The position numbers were made by a program, and so were the translations under genes. The notes below the pieces were generated by a model. The model was not told the origin of the DNA and made no database searches. It saw only the letters and a list, made by a program, of their open reading frames with translations. Positions 25,132 to 34,697 of a stretch of DNA of 64,000 nucleotides are shown here, one piece after another. Source of the DNA: Roseovarius sp. (GTDB lineage: Bacteria > Pseudomonadota > Alphaproteobacteria > Rhodobacterales > Rhodobacteraceae); the NCBI GenBank assembly GCA_021775255.1, contig JAJFIA010000003.1:62001-126000 (forward strand), read 5' to 3'. How positions within the stretch are numbered: position 1 is the stretch's first letter; each line of letters begins with the position of its first letter.

Positions 25132-26907
25132 ATGACCGACACCCCCAAAACCGCCTATCAGGTTCTTGCCCTGAAATACCGGCCCGAGACATTTGCCGAT
25201 CTCGTCGGGCAGGACGCCATGGTGCGGATCCTCAAAAATGCATTCGAGGCCGACCGCATTGCGCAGGCATTCATCATGACCGGGATCCGCGGCACGGGCA
25301 AAACCACCACCGCGCGGATCATCGCCAAGGGGATGAACTGCATCGGGCCGGATGGCACCGGCGGCCCGACGACTGATCCTTGCGGTGAATGCGAGCATTG
25401 CACCGCGATCATGGAAGGCCGGCATGTGGATGTGATGGAAATGGACGCCGCCAGCCGCACCGGCGTGGGCGACATTCGCGAAATCATTGATTCGGTGAAT
25501 TACCGCGCCGCCTCGGCCCGCTACAAGATTTATATCATCGACGAGGTGCATATGCTCTCGACCAATGCCTTCAACGCCTTGCTGAAGACGCTGGAAGAGC
25601 CGCCCGAGCATGTGAAATTCATCTTCGCCACCACGGAAATTCGCAAAGTGCCGGTGACGGTGCTGTCGCGCTGTCAGCGGTTTGATCTGCGCCGGATCGA
25701 GCCGGAAGATCAGATTGCCCTGTTGCAGCGCATCGCCAAGGCCGAGGGCGCGCAAATATCCGATGCGGCGCTGGCGCTGATCACCCGCGCCGCCGAAGGC
25801 TCGGCCCGCGATGCCACCTCGCTTCTGGATCAGGCGATCAGCCACGGTGCCGGTGAAACCGATGCCGAGCAGGTGCGCGCCATGCTGGGGCTGGCGGATC
25901 GTGGCCGGGTGCTGGATTTGTTTGAGCTGATCATGAAGGGCGATGCGGCGGGGGCGCTGTCCGAGATATCCGGGCAATATGCCGATGGCGCTGATCCGAT
26001 GGCGGTGCTGCGCGATCTGGCCGAGATCACCCACTGGATTTCAGTCATCAAGATCACCCCCGATGCAGCGGATGACCCGACCATCAGCCCCGATGAGCGC
26101 ACCCGTGGCCGGGAAATGGCCGAGGCCCTGCCAATGCGGGTGATGACGCGGATGTGGCAGATGCTGCTGAAGGCGCTTGATGAGGTTGCCGCCGCCCCCA
26201 ACGCCATGATGGCGGCGGAAATGGCGGTGATCCGCCTCACCCATGTGGCTGATCTGCCCAGCCCGGAAGAGCTTGTGCGCAAGCTGCAAGATATACCTGC
26301 GCCGCCGCCAGGCGCTGGCCTGCCTGTCGGCAATGCCCCCGCCCCGGCGCGGGGCGGTGGGGGCTCGGCTATCGCCTCGCCCGATAAGGCGGGCGGCCCT
26401 GCGGGCCGAATGGGGGGGGCTGGCCCTGCGGGCCAGACGATGGCTTTGGCGGCGGATGCGCCTGACGCGCTGGCGCGTTACCCTGCGTTTGAGCATGTGA
26501 TTGAACTGATCCGCTCCAATCGCGATATGCGGCTGCTGGTCGAGGTTGAAAGCGGGGTGCGCCTTGCCGCCTATCAGCCCGGTCGGATTGAATTTGTCCC
26601 CTCGGATAAAGCTCCGGCTGATCTGGCGCAGCGTCTGGGCGCGGCCCTGCAACGCTGGACCGGCAGCCGCTGGGCGGTGACATTGGTCAATGAGGGCGGG
26701 GCCGGGACGATTGCGGAAAAGCGCGATGCGGCTGATCTGACCCTAAGGGCCGAGGCGGCTGAACACCCGCTTGTGCAGGCGGTCATCTCGGCCTTTCCAA
26801 AGGCGGCCATCACCAGCATTCGCACGCCCGAGGATCAGGCCGCAAAAGCCCAGGCCGAAGCCCTGCCCGAGGTTGATGAGGAATGGGACCCGTTTGAAGA
26901 GGATTAA
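25132..26907 (+). CDS. dnaX: DNA polymerase III subunit gamma/tau
   Basis: Clamp-loader ATPase that loads the sliding clamp and couples polymerases. 591 residues: Walker A GIRGTGKT (51-58), zinc-binding cysteines MNC ... CGECEHC, Walker B IIDEVHMLS, sensor TTEIRKVPVTVLSRCQRF, a Pro/Ala/Gly linker (about 380-450) and a C-terminal tau domain ending in an acidic tail (EEWDPFEED). An 8-G run (26412-26419) lies in the linker at codon 427. A hairpin terminator follows at 26984. Confidence 0.96.
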   Translation: MTDTPKTAYQVLALKYRPETFADLVGQDAMVRILKNAFEADRIAQAFIMTGIRGTGKTTTARIIAKGMNCIGPDGTGGPTTDPCGECEHCTAIMEGRHVDVMEMDAASRTGVGDIREIIDSVNYRAASARYKIYIIDEVHMLSTNAFNALLKTLEEPPEHVKFIFATTEIRKVPVTVLSRCQRFDLRRIEPEDQIALLQRIAKAEGAQISDAALALITRAAEGSARDATSLLDQAISHGAGETDAEQVRAMLGLADRGRVLDLFELIMKGDAAGALSEISGQYADGADPMAVLRDLAEITHWISVIKITPDAADDPTISPDERTRGREMAEALPMRVMTRMWQMLLKALDEVAAAPNAMMAAEMAVIRLTHVADLPSPEELVRKLQDIPAPPPGAGLPVGNAPAPARGGGGSAIASPDKAGGPAGRMGGAGPAGQTMALAADAPDALARYPAFEHVIELIRSNRDMRLLVEVESGVRLAAYQPGRIEFVPSDKAPADLAQRLGAALQRWTGSRWAVTLVNEGGAGTIAEKRDAADLTLRAEAAEHPLVQAVISAFPKAAITSIRTPEDQAAKAQAEALPEVDEEWDPFEED

Positions 26908-26983
26908 AGCACCTCGCCTCATTGTTGATTCACAACAATAAGGCGAAACGCGCGGAACCTGTTGATGTTGTGGGCGTTTCAGG

Positions 26984-27010
26984 ATCAGGTTGTGAGTCAA
27001 CCTGATTTTT
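26984..27010 (+). terminator. Rho-independent terminator after dnaX
   Basis: Perfect 9-base stem ATCAGGTTG / CAACCTGAT with loop TGAGT and a following TTTT. A second hairpin without a T-run (CGCCTCATTGTTG / CAACAATAAGGCG) lies at 26915-26945. Confidence 0.8.
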
Positions 27011-27037
27011 ATGCGCTTCAAGGGTAAGCTTTATCGG

Positions 27038-27114
27038 TAGGGCGGGCTTCAGCCCGCCACCCCGTTGGGAAATGCAGCCAATAAAAAGGGTGGCGGGCTG
27101 AAGCCCGCCTTACC
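27038..27114. repeat. Inverted pair of GGCGGGCT palindromes
   Basis: Two copies of a palindrome (GGCGGGCTTCAGCCCGCC at 27041-27058 and GGCGGGCTGAAGCCCGCC at 27092-27109), each flanked by CCACCC or GGGTGG on the inner side and TA(A/G)GG on the outer side, making a long inverted repeat with a 27-base centre. Similar single copies lie at 45577 and 50002. Confidence 0.7.
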
Positions 27115-27134
27115 ACATAATCAGATCGCTGGTA

Positions 27135-27743
27135 TCAGTGGCAAAGCACCTTTATGGCCTGCGCCAATGCCGGATCAGCCGCCAGACTATCCGCGGCCAT
27201 GCTGTGCACTTCTGCCATCAAAGCCTCGCCTTCAACCACACGGTCAAACAGGCCCCAATCCAGCGCCTTTTCCGCTGAAACCCTATGCCCGGCCATCAAG
27301 ATGAGTTTCGCCCGCGCCGGGCCGATCAGCGCAACCAGCCTGCACGGATCGCTTGGCTGCGGCAAAAACCCCAGCTTCATCACCGGGTAAAACGCCTGTG
27401 CCCCCGGCACCGCGATACGCAGATCACAGGCCAGCGCCATGCCCATCGCCCCGCCGGCCACCGTACCATTCAAAGCCGCGATGCTCAGCCCCGGCAATGC
27501 CGCGATTGCGCCTGATAGCCGCTCCCATTCCGGGCTGGTGGCCAGCCCTTCGCGTGCCGCCTCAAGATCGGCCCCGGCAGAGAAAACATTGCCCGCCCCG
27601 GTCAGCACCAGCACCCGCGCTGCCTGTGCCGCCTGGGCAATATCTGCCAAACGGCTGAGCATCCCTTCGGTCAGGGAATTGGCCTTTTCGGGGCGGTTGA
27701 TGGTGGCAACCCAAAGCCCGCCATCTTTTTCCAGCCCGATCAT
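27135..27743 (-). CDS. Enoyl-CoA hydratase/isomerase family protein
   Basis: 202 residues, shorter than the common 260. Crotonase core seen: VLTGAGNVFSAGADLEAAREG, LNGTVAGGAMGMALACDLRIAV (oxyanion hole) and FYPVMKLGFLPQPSDPCRLVALIG. The C-terminal helical part is reduced, ending in IKVLCH. Coupled to the SDR gene upstream (ATGA overlap). Substrate unknown; probably an acyl-CoA side pathway. Confidence 0.82.
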   Translation of the reverse strand: MIGLEKDGGLWVATINRPEKANSLTEGMLSRLADIAQAAQAARVLVLTGAGNVFSAGADLEAAREGLATSPEWERLSGAIAALPGLSIAALNGTVAGGAMGMALACDLRIAVPGAQAFYPVMKLGFLPQPSDPCRLVALIGPARAKLILMAGHRVSAEKALDWGLFDRVVEGEALMAEVHSMAADSLAADPALAQAIKVLCH

Positions 27744-28489
27744 GTAAGCCCCACACGTTTGCGAATGCCTTCCTCACGCAGGGATATTTCCTGCCCCAAA
27801 AACGCATCCGAATCCGCGCTGCACATCCATAGAAGCGCCTTTGCCACCCATTCCGGCGGGATATGATCCGACCAGTCCAGCGCTGACACCGGATTGACCC
27901 CGCTGGCCTTGATCTCACGCTGCATATCCGTGGCCACCGTGCCGGGCGACAGGCCCATGATCCGCAGGCCCGCCGCGCGGTTTTCCAGATCGGCGCAGCG
28001 CGTCAGCATGGCCGCCCCGGCCTTGGAGGAGCAATAGGCGCTCCAGCCCTCAAGCGCGTGATGTGCAGCACCAGAGCTGATGGTCAGGATCGTGCCCTTG
28101 CCTGCCTTGCGCATCACCGGCAAAGCCGCGCGCATGCCGTAAAATACGCCCTTGAGATTGATATCAATCACCTGACCCCAGGCCTCGGGATCAACCTCGG
28201 CTAGGGGTGCTATCGGCTCGATCACACCGGCATTGCCGATCACTATGTCAAGCCCGCCAAAGGCCTTCACACAGGCCGCCACAGCCGCTTCAACTTCACC
28301 GTATTGGCTGACATCACAGGGGATGGCAATCGCCCGCGCGCCGATCTCTTCGGCCAAATCTGCAATCGCCCCGGAATTGCGCGCCAGCAAGGCAACATTG
28401 GCGCTACAAGCGGCAAATCCGCGGGCCGCTGCCGCCCCGATGCCGCGGCTGGCACCGGTTATAAATACGGTTTTATCTTGTAAGCTCAT
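27740..28489 (-). CDS. Short-chain dehydrogenase/reductase
   Basis: 249 residues, classical SDR: cofactor loop TGASRGIGAA (11-20), CDV before the NAG motif (GNAGV), catalytic S139 region TISSGAAHH, Y152 and K156 in YCSSK. Uses NAD(P)H on an unknown ketone or alcohol. Forms a two-gene unit with the enoyl-CoA hydratase-like gene. Confidence 0.88.
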   Translation of the reverse strand: MSLQDKTVFITGASRGIGAAAARGFAACSANVALLARNSGAIADLAEEIGARAIAIPCDVSQYGEVEAAVAACVKAFGGLDIVIGNAGVIEPIAPLAEVDPEAWGQVIDINLKGVFYGMRAALPVMRKAGKGTILTISSGAAHHALEGWSAYCSSKAGAAMLTRCADLENRAAGLRIMGLSPGTVATDMQREIKASGVNPVSALDWSDHIPPEWVAKALLWMCSADSDAFLGQEISLREEGIRKRVGLT

Positions 28490-28619
28490 TTTCGCCCCCT
28501 ATTTTTCATTTATTCATGTGGTAACCCCCGTTCAGGCAGAGGTCCAGCACAACGGGACTTGACCCCATTGATCTAAGCGCAGAAACTGCGCCAGAAATTT
28601 TTAAACGGAAAGGTTCATT

Positions 28620-30143
28620 ATGACATCCTGGAAATCCACCGGTGCCTGCACGGCTGCTTTGGGCGTGTTTCTTTCAAGTTCAGCCGCATTTGCCGATGTA
28701 ACCGCCGAGCAGGTCTGGGGAGATTGGAAAAATTACATGTCCGGTTTTGGATATGATTTGAGCGCCAGTGAAAACATATCCCAAGATACGCTCACGGTAT
28801 CAGACATTACCATATCGATTGATCTGCCTGACGATGAAGGCAAACTGGGCATCTCGATGGAGGGGTTTACCTTCACGGAAAATGGCGATGGTACTGTCTC
28901 TCTTTCGGTCCCTCCCATCATGCCGGTGACCATCAATATCAACCCGACAACCGGAGAGACCGTTGATCTGACACTGAATTATGCCACCACCGGTTATACC
29001 GTGAACATATCGGGAGACCCGGGCGACATAACCTACAATTTTGCGGTGGCGAGCGCAGAAGTTTCGCTCGACAGGCTGGTTGTGAACGGCCTGGCCATTG
29101 ATGTGGGAGAGGCCAGCCTGAGCATTGATGATGTGGTTGGCACATCCAATATGAAGGTTGGCGACCTGCGCAGAACCATGCAGAAATTTGATAGTGGCCC
29201 GATCCGCCTTGCAGTTGATTTCACCGACCCCGAAGGCAAGGGCCATCTTGTTATGAACGGCGATTACGGCGGCATCAATTTTGAGGGTATGGGAAGTTTC
29301 CCCCTTGAGATGGATGTGAAAAATCTCGGTGCAATGCTGGCCTCCGGATTTGCCTTTGACGGAAAATATACTTTCAATGGCGGGGCAACCAGCTTCAACT
29401 TCGAAGAGAATGGAAAAGTTACCGAAGCCTCAACAAAATCCGATGGCGGCCATCTTGAGATTGCCATGGACCAGACCAAGCTGCGGTATAGTGGCGGCTC
29501 GGAAAATATTGAAATCAGAATGTCCGGCGGGGATATTCCCCTGCCGGTCGAACTGGCCATGAAGGAATGGGGTTTCAACCTCCTGCTGCCCATCTCAAAA
29601 AGCGATGATGAACAGGATTTTGCCCTGGCGATGAACATCACGGGCTTTGCCCTGTCTGATCTGCTCTGGGGGCTGGCTGATCCGGCCTCAAACCTGCCGC
29701 ATGATCCGGCCACTGTTGCCTTTGATCTTACCGGCAAGGCCAAACTGTTTTTTGATCTGTTTGACGAAGATCAAATGCTGGCCGCCACCACGGGCGCAGA
29801 AGCCCCCGGTGAGCTGAACGCGCTCAAGCTCAATTCCCTGACCGTCAATGCAGTCGGGGCAGAGCTGACCGGTGACGGGGCCTTTACCTTTGACAATTCG
29901 GACCTCACCACATTTGACGGCATGCCCGCCCCGACCGGCGCGATTGATCTCAAGATGGTTGGGCTCAATGGGCTGATGGATAAACTTGTGGCCATGGGCA
30001 TGATGCCAGAGGATCAGGCGATGGGCATGCGCATGATGATGGGCATGTTTGCGGTTGTGGGGGAAGACGAAGACACCCTGACATCCAAGATCGAAGTTTC
30101 CGGCGATGGCCAGATCAAAGCCAATGGTCAGCGTATCCAATAA
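28620..30143 (+). CDS. DUF2125 domain-containing exported protein
   Basis: 507 residues with a signal peptide (GACTAALGVFLSSSAAFA, cleavage probably after AFA). The mature part is beta-rich and repetitive in feel, with many short DLTLNY/ISIDLP-type strands, consistent with DUF2125 periplasmic or outer-membrane-associated proteins of alphaproteobacteria. It is acidic and has no cysteines after the signal. No known function. It stands alone, followed by 285 bases of regulatory DNA before the MerR gene. Confidence 0.82.
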   Translation: MTSWKSTGACTAALGVFLSSSAAFADVTAEQVWGDWKNYMSGFGYDLSASENISQDTLTVSDITISIDLPDDEGKLGISMEGFTFTENGDGTVSLSVPPIMPVTININPTTGETVDLTLNYATTGYTVNISGDPGDITYNFAVASAEVSLDRLVVNGLAIDVGEASLSIDDVVGTSNMKVGDLRRTMQKFDSGPIRLAVDFTDPEGKGHLVMNGDYGGINFEGMGSFPLEMDVKNLGAMLASGFAFDGKYTFNGGATSFNFEENGKVTEASTKSDGGHLEIAMDQTKLRYSGGSENIEIRMSGGDIPLPVELAMKEWGFNLLLPISKSDDEQDFALAMNITGFALSDLLWGLADPASNLPHDPATVAFDLTGKAKLFFDLFDEDQMLAATTGAEAPGELNALKLNSLTVNAVGAELTGDGAFTFDNSDLTTFDGMPAPTGAIDLKMVGLNGLMDKLVAMGMMPEDQAMGMRMMMGMFAVVGEDEDTLTSKIEVSGDGQIKANGQRIQ

Positions 30144-30297
30144 CGCACACCTGACCGCTGATAATTGAAAATTCAGACGGGTCACATGCATTGCGTGTGG
30201 CCCTTTGCTTTGGCCTGAACTCCAAAATCGAGGGGCAGGCGACGACCAGTGCGTTAAATAAAACGCCATCATCAGAAAACAGCACATAGTCATAAGA

Positions 30298-30364
30298 TTA
30301 CGTTATATGATCTTACGTCAACTTGAAAGTGACGCAACGTAGTGGTTACGTCAACCTTATGTAA
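30298..30364. promoter_or_regulatory. TTACGT repeats and palindrome upstream of the MerR gene
   Basis: Three TTACGT hexamers (30298, 30313, 30346). The last forms a 19-base imperfect palindrome TTACGTCAACCTTATGTAA (30346-30364), the size and spacing MerR-family proteins bind between -35 and -10. Inferred to be the autoregulatory site, possibly controlling the acyl-CoA genes too. Confidence 0.5.
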
Positions 30365-30428
30365 TCTTGTATCCCTACTCCAATAGGCTCAGATTCGGCC
30401 CTTGAGATGGCTTGCGTGCAGGTAACAG

Positions 30429-30827
30429 ATGACCGATGCAACAATGACAATCCGCGAAATGTGCGATGCGTTCTCGGTAACGCCGCGCACCTTGCGGTTT
30501 TATGAGGCGAAAGAGCTGTTGTTTCCGCTCAGGCAGGGGCAAAAACGCTTGTTCACCAAACGTGATCGTGCCCGGCTCAAACTTATCCTGCGCGGCAAAC
30601 GGTTTGGCTTCAAGCTTGAGGAAATCCGTCAGTTGCTTGATCTTTATGACAAGGGTGATCAGCAATATGCCCAGCTATCGCGCGCCCATGAGATTGCCAG
30701 CGACCGCCTGAAGGAAATGGAGCGTGAACGCGACGATCTGACCAGTGCCATTGCTGATCTGCGCGAACAGATGAAATGGGGCAGCAAGATGCTTGCCTCA
30801 CTCAGGAAAAGCCAAGAAACAGCATAA
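30429..30827 (+). CDS. MerR-family transcriptional regulator of beta-oxidation genes
   Basis: 132 residues. N-terminal winged helix TIREMCDAFSVTPRTLRFYEAKELLFPLRQGQKRLFTKRDRARLKLIL (pieces), then a long coiled-coil dimer helix (QQYAQLSRAHEIASDRLKEMERERDDL). No metal-binding cysteines, so not a metal sensor. Similar LiuR-like proteins in proteobacteria control acyl-CoA or branched-chain catabolism. The next gene, 41 bases away, encodes an acyl-CoA dehydrogenase, which supports that role. Confidence 0.86.
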   Translation: MTDATMTIREMCDAFSVTPRTLRFYEAKELLFPLRQGQKRLFTKRDRARLKLILRGKRFGFKLEEIRQLLDLYDKGDQQYAQLSRAHEIASDRLKEMERERDDLTSAIADLREQMKWGSKMLASLRKSQETA

Positions 30828-30868
30828 TAACGATATAATACATATACTTATGACACGAGGACGATAAA

Positions 30869-32647
30869 ATGCCAAGCTACACACCGCCCACAAAAGACCT
30901 GCAATTCGTGCTGCAGGATGTGCTCAAAGTCTCGCAATCCGACACCCCGGGCTATGCCGATCTTGAGGCTGATTTCACCGCCGCCGTTCTTGATGAGGCG
31001 GGCAAGCTGACCTCACAGGTTCTGGCCCCGCTGAATGCGGTGGGCGATAGACAGGGCTGCGTTCTGGAAAACGGTGTGGTGCGCACGCCCGAGGGCTTCA
31101 AAGACGCCTTTGAGCAGGTCAAGCAGGGCGGCTGGCCCGCGCTTGATCTGCCCGAGGAATATGGCGGGCAGAACATGCCATACGTTCTGGGCACTGCCGT
31201 GGGCGAGATGTTTTCCGCTTCAAACATGGCCTTCACCATGTATCAGGGCCTCACCCATGGCGCCGCCTCGGCAATTCTGGCCCATGGCACGGATCAGCAA
31301 AAGGCAACGTATGTGCCCAAGATGGCCGCCTGTGACTGGACCGGCACGATGAACCTGACCGAGCCCCATTGCGGCACCGATCTGGGCCTGATGCGCACCA
31401 GGGCCGAGCCGCAAGGGGATGGCAGCTACAAGATCACCGGCACCAAGATTTTCATCTCGGCAGGTGAGCATGACATGGCAGATAATATCATCCATCTGGT
31501 GCTGGCCAAAATCCCCGGTGGGCCGGAGGGCATCAAGGGGGTGAGCCTGTTCATCGTGCCCAAATTCATGGTGAATGAAGATGGCAGCCTGGGCGCGCGC
31601 AACGGCGTGGCCTGCGGCAATATCGAAGAGAAAATGGGCATCCATGGCAATTCCACCTGCGTGATGAATTATGAGGAGGCCACCGGCTATCTGCTGGGCG
31701 AGGAACACAAAGGCATGCGCGCGATGTTCACCATGATGAACGAGGCCCGCATCGGTGTGGGCATGCAGGGGCTTTCGCAGGCCGAAGTGGCCTATCAGAA
31801 CGCCGTTGAATATGCCCGCGAACGCCTGCAGGGCCGCGATGTGACCGGTGATCAAAACCCCGATGGCCCGGCCGACCCGCTGATTGTGCATCCTGATATC
31901 CGGCGCTCCTTGATGGACCAGAAAAGCTTTGTCGAGGGCGCGCGGGCCTTTCTTTTGTGGGGCGCGCAACTGATTGACCGCTCGCATCGCGGCGGGGACG
32001 AGGCCGCCGAAGGGCTGGTCAGCCTGATGACCCCGGTGATCAAGGGCTTCCTGACGGATCAGGGTTTTGACATGACGGTGCTGGCGCAGCAGGTTTACGG
32101 CGGCCATGGCTATATCGAGGAAACCGGTATGTCGCAATTCGCCCGCGACGCAAGGATTGCGATGATTTATGAGGGCGCCAACGGCGTGCAGGCGCTTGAT
32201 CTGGTCGGGCGCAAGCTGGCGCAGGATGGCGGCAAGCATGTGATGGCGTTTTTTGAGATCGTGAAGGCGTTCATCAAGGAAAATGGCGATAATGAAGTTC
32301 TGAAAGACGATTTTCTTGAGCCTTTGAAAGAGGCGTCGAAACACCTGCAGGCGGCAGCGATGTTCTTCATGCAGCAGGGCATGAAAAACCCCAATGCAGC
32401 TCTTGCCGGATCGTATGATTTCATGCATCTTTTTGGCCATGTCTGCCTTGGCCTGATGTGGGTGCGCTCGGCCAAAGCCGCGCAGGAGGCTCTGGACGCA
32501 GGCGCGTCTGACACTGATTTCTACAAGACCAAGCTTAAAACCGGGCGTTACTATATGGCCCGGCGCCTGCCCGCGACGGCAATGCATCTTGCGCGGATTG
32601 AAAGCGGCGCGGAGCCGGTGATGAGCATGGCCTCAGATGAATTCTAA
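30869..32647 (+). CDS. Acyl-CoA dehydrogenase, FadE/DmdC-type
   Basis: 592 residues, the long form with an extra C-terminal domain. FAD acyl-CoA dehydrogenase marks: [50 protein letters not shown], catalytic-region [31 protein letters not shown] with the glutamate of YEGANG. Oxidises acyl-CoA to trans-2-enoyl-CoA. The same size class includes DmdC of the methylmercaptopropionate pathway, but the surrounding thiolase and FadB-type genes favour fatty-acid oxidation. Likely first structural gene under the MerR regulator. Confidence 0.9.
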   Translation: MPSYTPPTKDLQFVLQDVLKVSQSDTPGYADLEADFTAAVLDEAGKLTSQVLAPLNAVGDRQGCVLENGVVRTPEGFKDAFEQVKQGGWPALDLPEEYGGQNMPYVLGTAVGEMFSASNMAFTMYQGLTHGAASAILAHGTDQQKATYVPKMAACDWTGTMNLTEPHCGTDLGLMRTRAEPQGDGSYKITGTKIFISAGEHDMADNIIHLVLAKIPGGPEGIKGVSLFIVPKFMVNEDGSLGARNGVACGNIEEKMGIHGNSTCVMNYEEATGYLLGEEHKGMRAMFTMMNEARIGVGMQGLSQAEVAYQNAVEYARERLQGRDVTGDQNPDGPADPLIVHPDIRRSLMDQKSFVEGARAFLLWGAQLIDRSHRGGDEAAEGLVSLMTPVIKGFLTDQGFDMTVLAQQVYGGHGYIEETGMSQFARDARIAMIYEGANGVQALDLVGRKLAQDGGKHVMAFFEIVKAFIKENGDNEVLKDDFLEPLKEASKHLQAAAMFFMQQGMKNPNAALAGSYDFMHLFGHVCLGLMWVRSAKAAQEALDAGASDTDFYKTKLKTGRYYMARRLPATAMHLARIESGAEPVMSMASDEF

Positions 32648-32652
32648 GGCGC

Positions 32653-32762
32653 GTGGGTTTCACCCACCCTACGGTTTTTTGCAATGAAAAGGACGCCTTC
32701 GGCGAGAGTATTTGAAGAAAAATGAAAGCCGGACACCCCTTTCATTTTTCCAATAAATACTC
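32653..32762. repeat. GTGGGTTTCACCCAC palindrome and inverted GAGTATTT elements
   Basis: After the acyl-CoA dehydrogenase gene comes the palindrome GTGGGTTTCACCCAC (32653-32667), then a GAGTATTT ... AATGAAAG element (32706-32728) and its inverted near-copy (32739-32762). The two can pair as a long imperfect hairpin around an 11-base centre. Related copies: 45612-45626 and 1459-1482. Confidence 0.6.
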
Positions 32763-32806
32763 AAATCCATAAGGTCAGACAGGAACGCAAGATTGGGAGG
32801 AAGAAG

Positions 32807-33442
32807 ATGAGTATCAAACTTTACTGCATGGGCGAAAGTGGCAATTCATATAAGGCTGCTCTGGCGCTGGAATTGTCGGGGCTGGATTGGGAGCCGATCT
32901 ATGTTGATTTTTTCGGTGGCGAGGCCCGCAGGCCGGAGTTTCGCGCGATCAACGAGATGGGGGAAGTGCCAGTGCTGGTGGACGGCGATCTGACCCTTAC
33001 CCAATCGGGTGTCATCCAGATGTATATTACTGAAAAAACCGGCAAATTTGGCGGCAAAATCACCGCAGACCAGCGCGAGGTCATGCGCTGGATGTTCTGG
33101 GATAATCACAAATTATCGTCGCAGGCGGGCATGACCCGTTTTCTGATGAACTTTCTGCCAAAGGACAAACGACCCAAGGAGGTGATTGAATTCACGCAAG
33201 GCCGCCTCAAAGCCGCCTATGCCACGCTTGATACCCATCTCAAGGGCCGCGACTGGATCGTGGGTGACGGTATCACCAATGCTGATCTTTCCTGCTGCGG
33301 CTATCTCTATTATCCCGAGCCGTTTGGTTTTGACCGCAAGGACTGGCCCAATATTGACCGCTGGCTGAGCAATATCCAAAACACACCCGGCTGGAAACAC
33401 CCCTATGATCTGATGCCCGGCAGCCCCGCTGACCGCGCCTGA
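32807..33442 (+). CDS. Glutathione S-transferase family protein
   Basis: 211 residues. Thioredoxin-like half with ESGNSYKAALALELSGLDWEPIYVD and INEMGEVPVLVDGDLTLTQSGVIQMYITEK (family pattern of PVLVDG plus the Ser of TQS), then an alpha-helical half with GRDWIVGDGITNADLSCCGYLYYP. Lies within the beta-oxidation cluster, 22 bases before the thiolase gene, preceded by GGGAGG. Could detoxify reactive enones or epoxides made there; this is inference. Confidence 0.85.
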   Translation: MSIKLYCMGESGNSYKAALALELSGLDWEPIYVDFFGGEARRPEFRAINEMGEVPVLVDGDLTLTQSGVIQMYITEKTGKFGGKITADQREVMRWMFWDNHKLSSQAGMTRFLMNFLPKDKRPKEVIEFTQGRLKAAYATLDTHLKGRDWIVGDGITNADLSCCGYLYYPEPFGFDRKDWPNIDRWLSNIQNTPGWKHPYDLMPGSPADRA

Positions 33443-33463
33443 CCCCTTAAAAGGAGAAACCCG

Positions 33464-34675
33464 ATGTCTGACGCTTTTATCTATGATGCCGTGCGCAGCC
33501 CGCGCGGCAAGGGCCGCAAGGATGGCAGCCTGCAGGAAGTTACCGCCATGCGCCTTTCCGCGCAGGTGCTGAATGCAATCAAGGATCGTAACGGCCTTGA
33601 TGGCCATGCGGTCGAGGATGTGATCTGGGGCAATGTCACGCAGGTGATGGAACAGGGCGGATGCCTTGCGCGCACCGCCGTTCTGGCCTCGGATCTGGAC
33701 GAGAGCATCCCCGGCCTTGCGATCAACCGGTTTTGCGCCTCTGGCATGGAAGCGGTCAATCTGGCCGCCAATCAGATCAAGGGTGGCGCCGGTGAGGCCT
33801 ATATCGCCGGGGGGGTTGAGATGATGGGCCGCGTTGCCATGGGCAGCGATGGCGCGGCTATTGCCGTTGACCCAAGCATTGCCATGGATAGTTATTTCGT
33901 CCCCCAAGGCATCAGCGCCGACATCATCGCCACCGAATATGGCTTTAGCCGTGATGACGCCGATGCGCTGGCGGTAGAATCACAAAACCGCGCCGAGGCC
34001 GCGTGGAAAGACAAGCGATTTGCCCGCTCGATCATCGAGGTGAAAGACCAGAACGGCCTGAGCATCCTCGATCACGATGAATACATGCGCCCCGGCACCG
34101 ACATGCAGGCGCTTGGCGCTTTGAGCCCCGCGTTTCAGGCCATGGGCGAGGTGATGCCGGGCTTTGATGCAGTGGCCAGGCTGAAATATCCGCATCTGGA
34201 GAAGATCAATCACATCCATCACGCGGGCAATTCGAGCGGAATCGTGGATGGCTCGGCAGGTGTGCTCATTGGCAACAGGGAATTTGGCGAGAAATACGGG
34301 CTCAAGCCCCGCGCCCGCATTCGCCAGACCTGCAAAATCGGCACCGATCCCACGATCATGCTGACAGGCCCGGTACCGGCGACCGAGAAAATCCTTGCCG
34401 ATAGCGGCATGAACATCAAGGATATTGATCTGTTTGAGGTCAATGAAGCCTTCGCAGCCGTTGTTCTGCGCTTTCAACAGGCGTTTGATGTTGATCCCTC
34501 GCTGGTCAATGTCAATGGCGGCGCAATTGCCATGGGGCACCCGCTTGGGGCCACCGGTGCCATCATCATCGGCACGCTTCTCGATGAGCTGGAACGCACC
34601 GGCAAAGGCACCGGGCTTGCCACACTGTGCATCGCCTCCGGCATGGGTGCGGCCACGATCATCGAGCGCGTGTAA
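33464..34675 (+). CDS. fadA: Acetyl-CoA C-acyltransferase (thiolase)
   Basis: Thiolytic last step of beta-oxidation: 3-ketoacyl-CoA plus CoA gives acetyl-CoA and a shortened acyl-CoA. 403 residues. Catalytic residues visible: nucleophile C91 in [12 protein letters not shown]359 in [11 protein letters not shown], and C389 in [12 protein letters not shown]. Upstream AAGGAG ribosome-binding site. It lies 22 bases before the multifunctional FadB-type gene, the standard thiolase/hydratase-dehydrogenase pair. Confidence 0.93.
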   Translation: MSDAFIYDAVRSPRGKGRKDGSLQEVTAMRLSAQVLNAIKDRNGLDGHAVEDVIWGNVTQVMEQGGCLARTAVLASDLDESIPGLAINRFCASGMEAVNLAANQIKGGAGEAYIAGGVEMMGRVAMGSDGAAIAVDPSIAMDSYFVPQGISADIIATEYGFSRDDADALAVESQNRAEAAWKDKRFARSIIEVKDQNGLSILDHDEYMRPGTDMQALGALSPAFQAMGEVMPGFDAVARLKYPHLEKINHIHHAGNSSGIVDGSAGVLIGNREFGEKYGLKPRARIRQTCKIGTDPTIMLTGPVPATEKILADSGMNIKDIDLFEVNEAFAAVVLRFQQAFDVDPSLVNVNGGAIAMGHPLGATGAIIIGTLLDELERTGKGTGLATLCIASGMGAATIIERV

Positions 34676-34697
34676 CGGCGGGTAGAGGAGAGAAGAA

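Noticed and set aside
25129-26034. 301-codon minus-strand frame
   Set aside because: Complement of dnaX; no start signal and no family.
31220-32587. 455-codon minus-strand frame
   Set aside because: Antisense to the acyl-CoA dehydrogenase gene, which has full family motifs; low-complexity HH/QQ composition.
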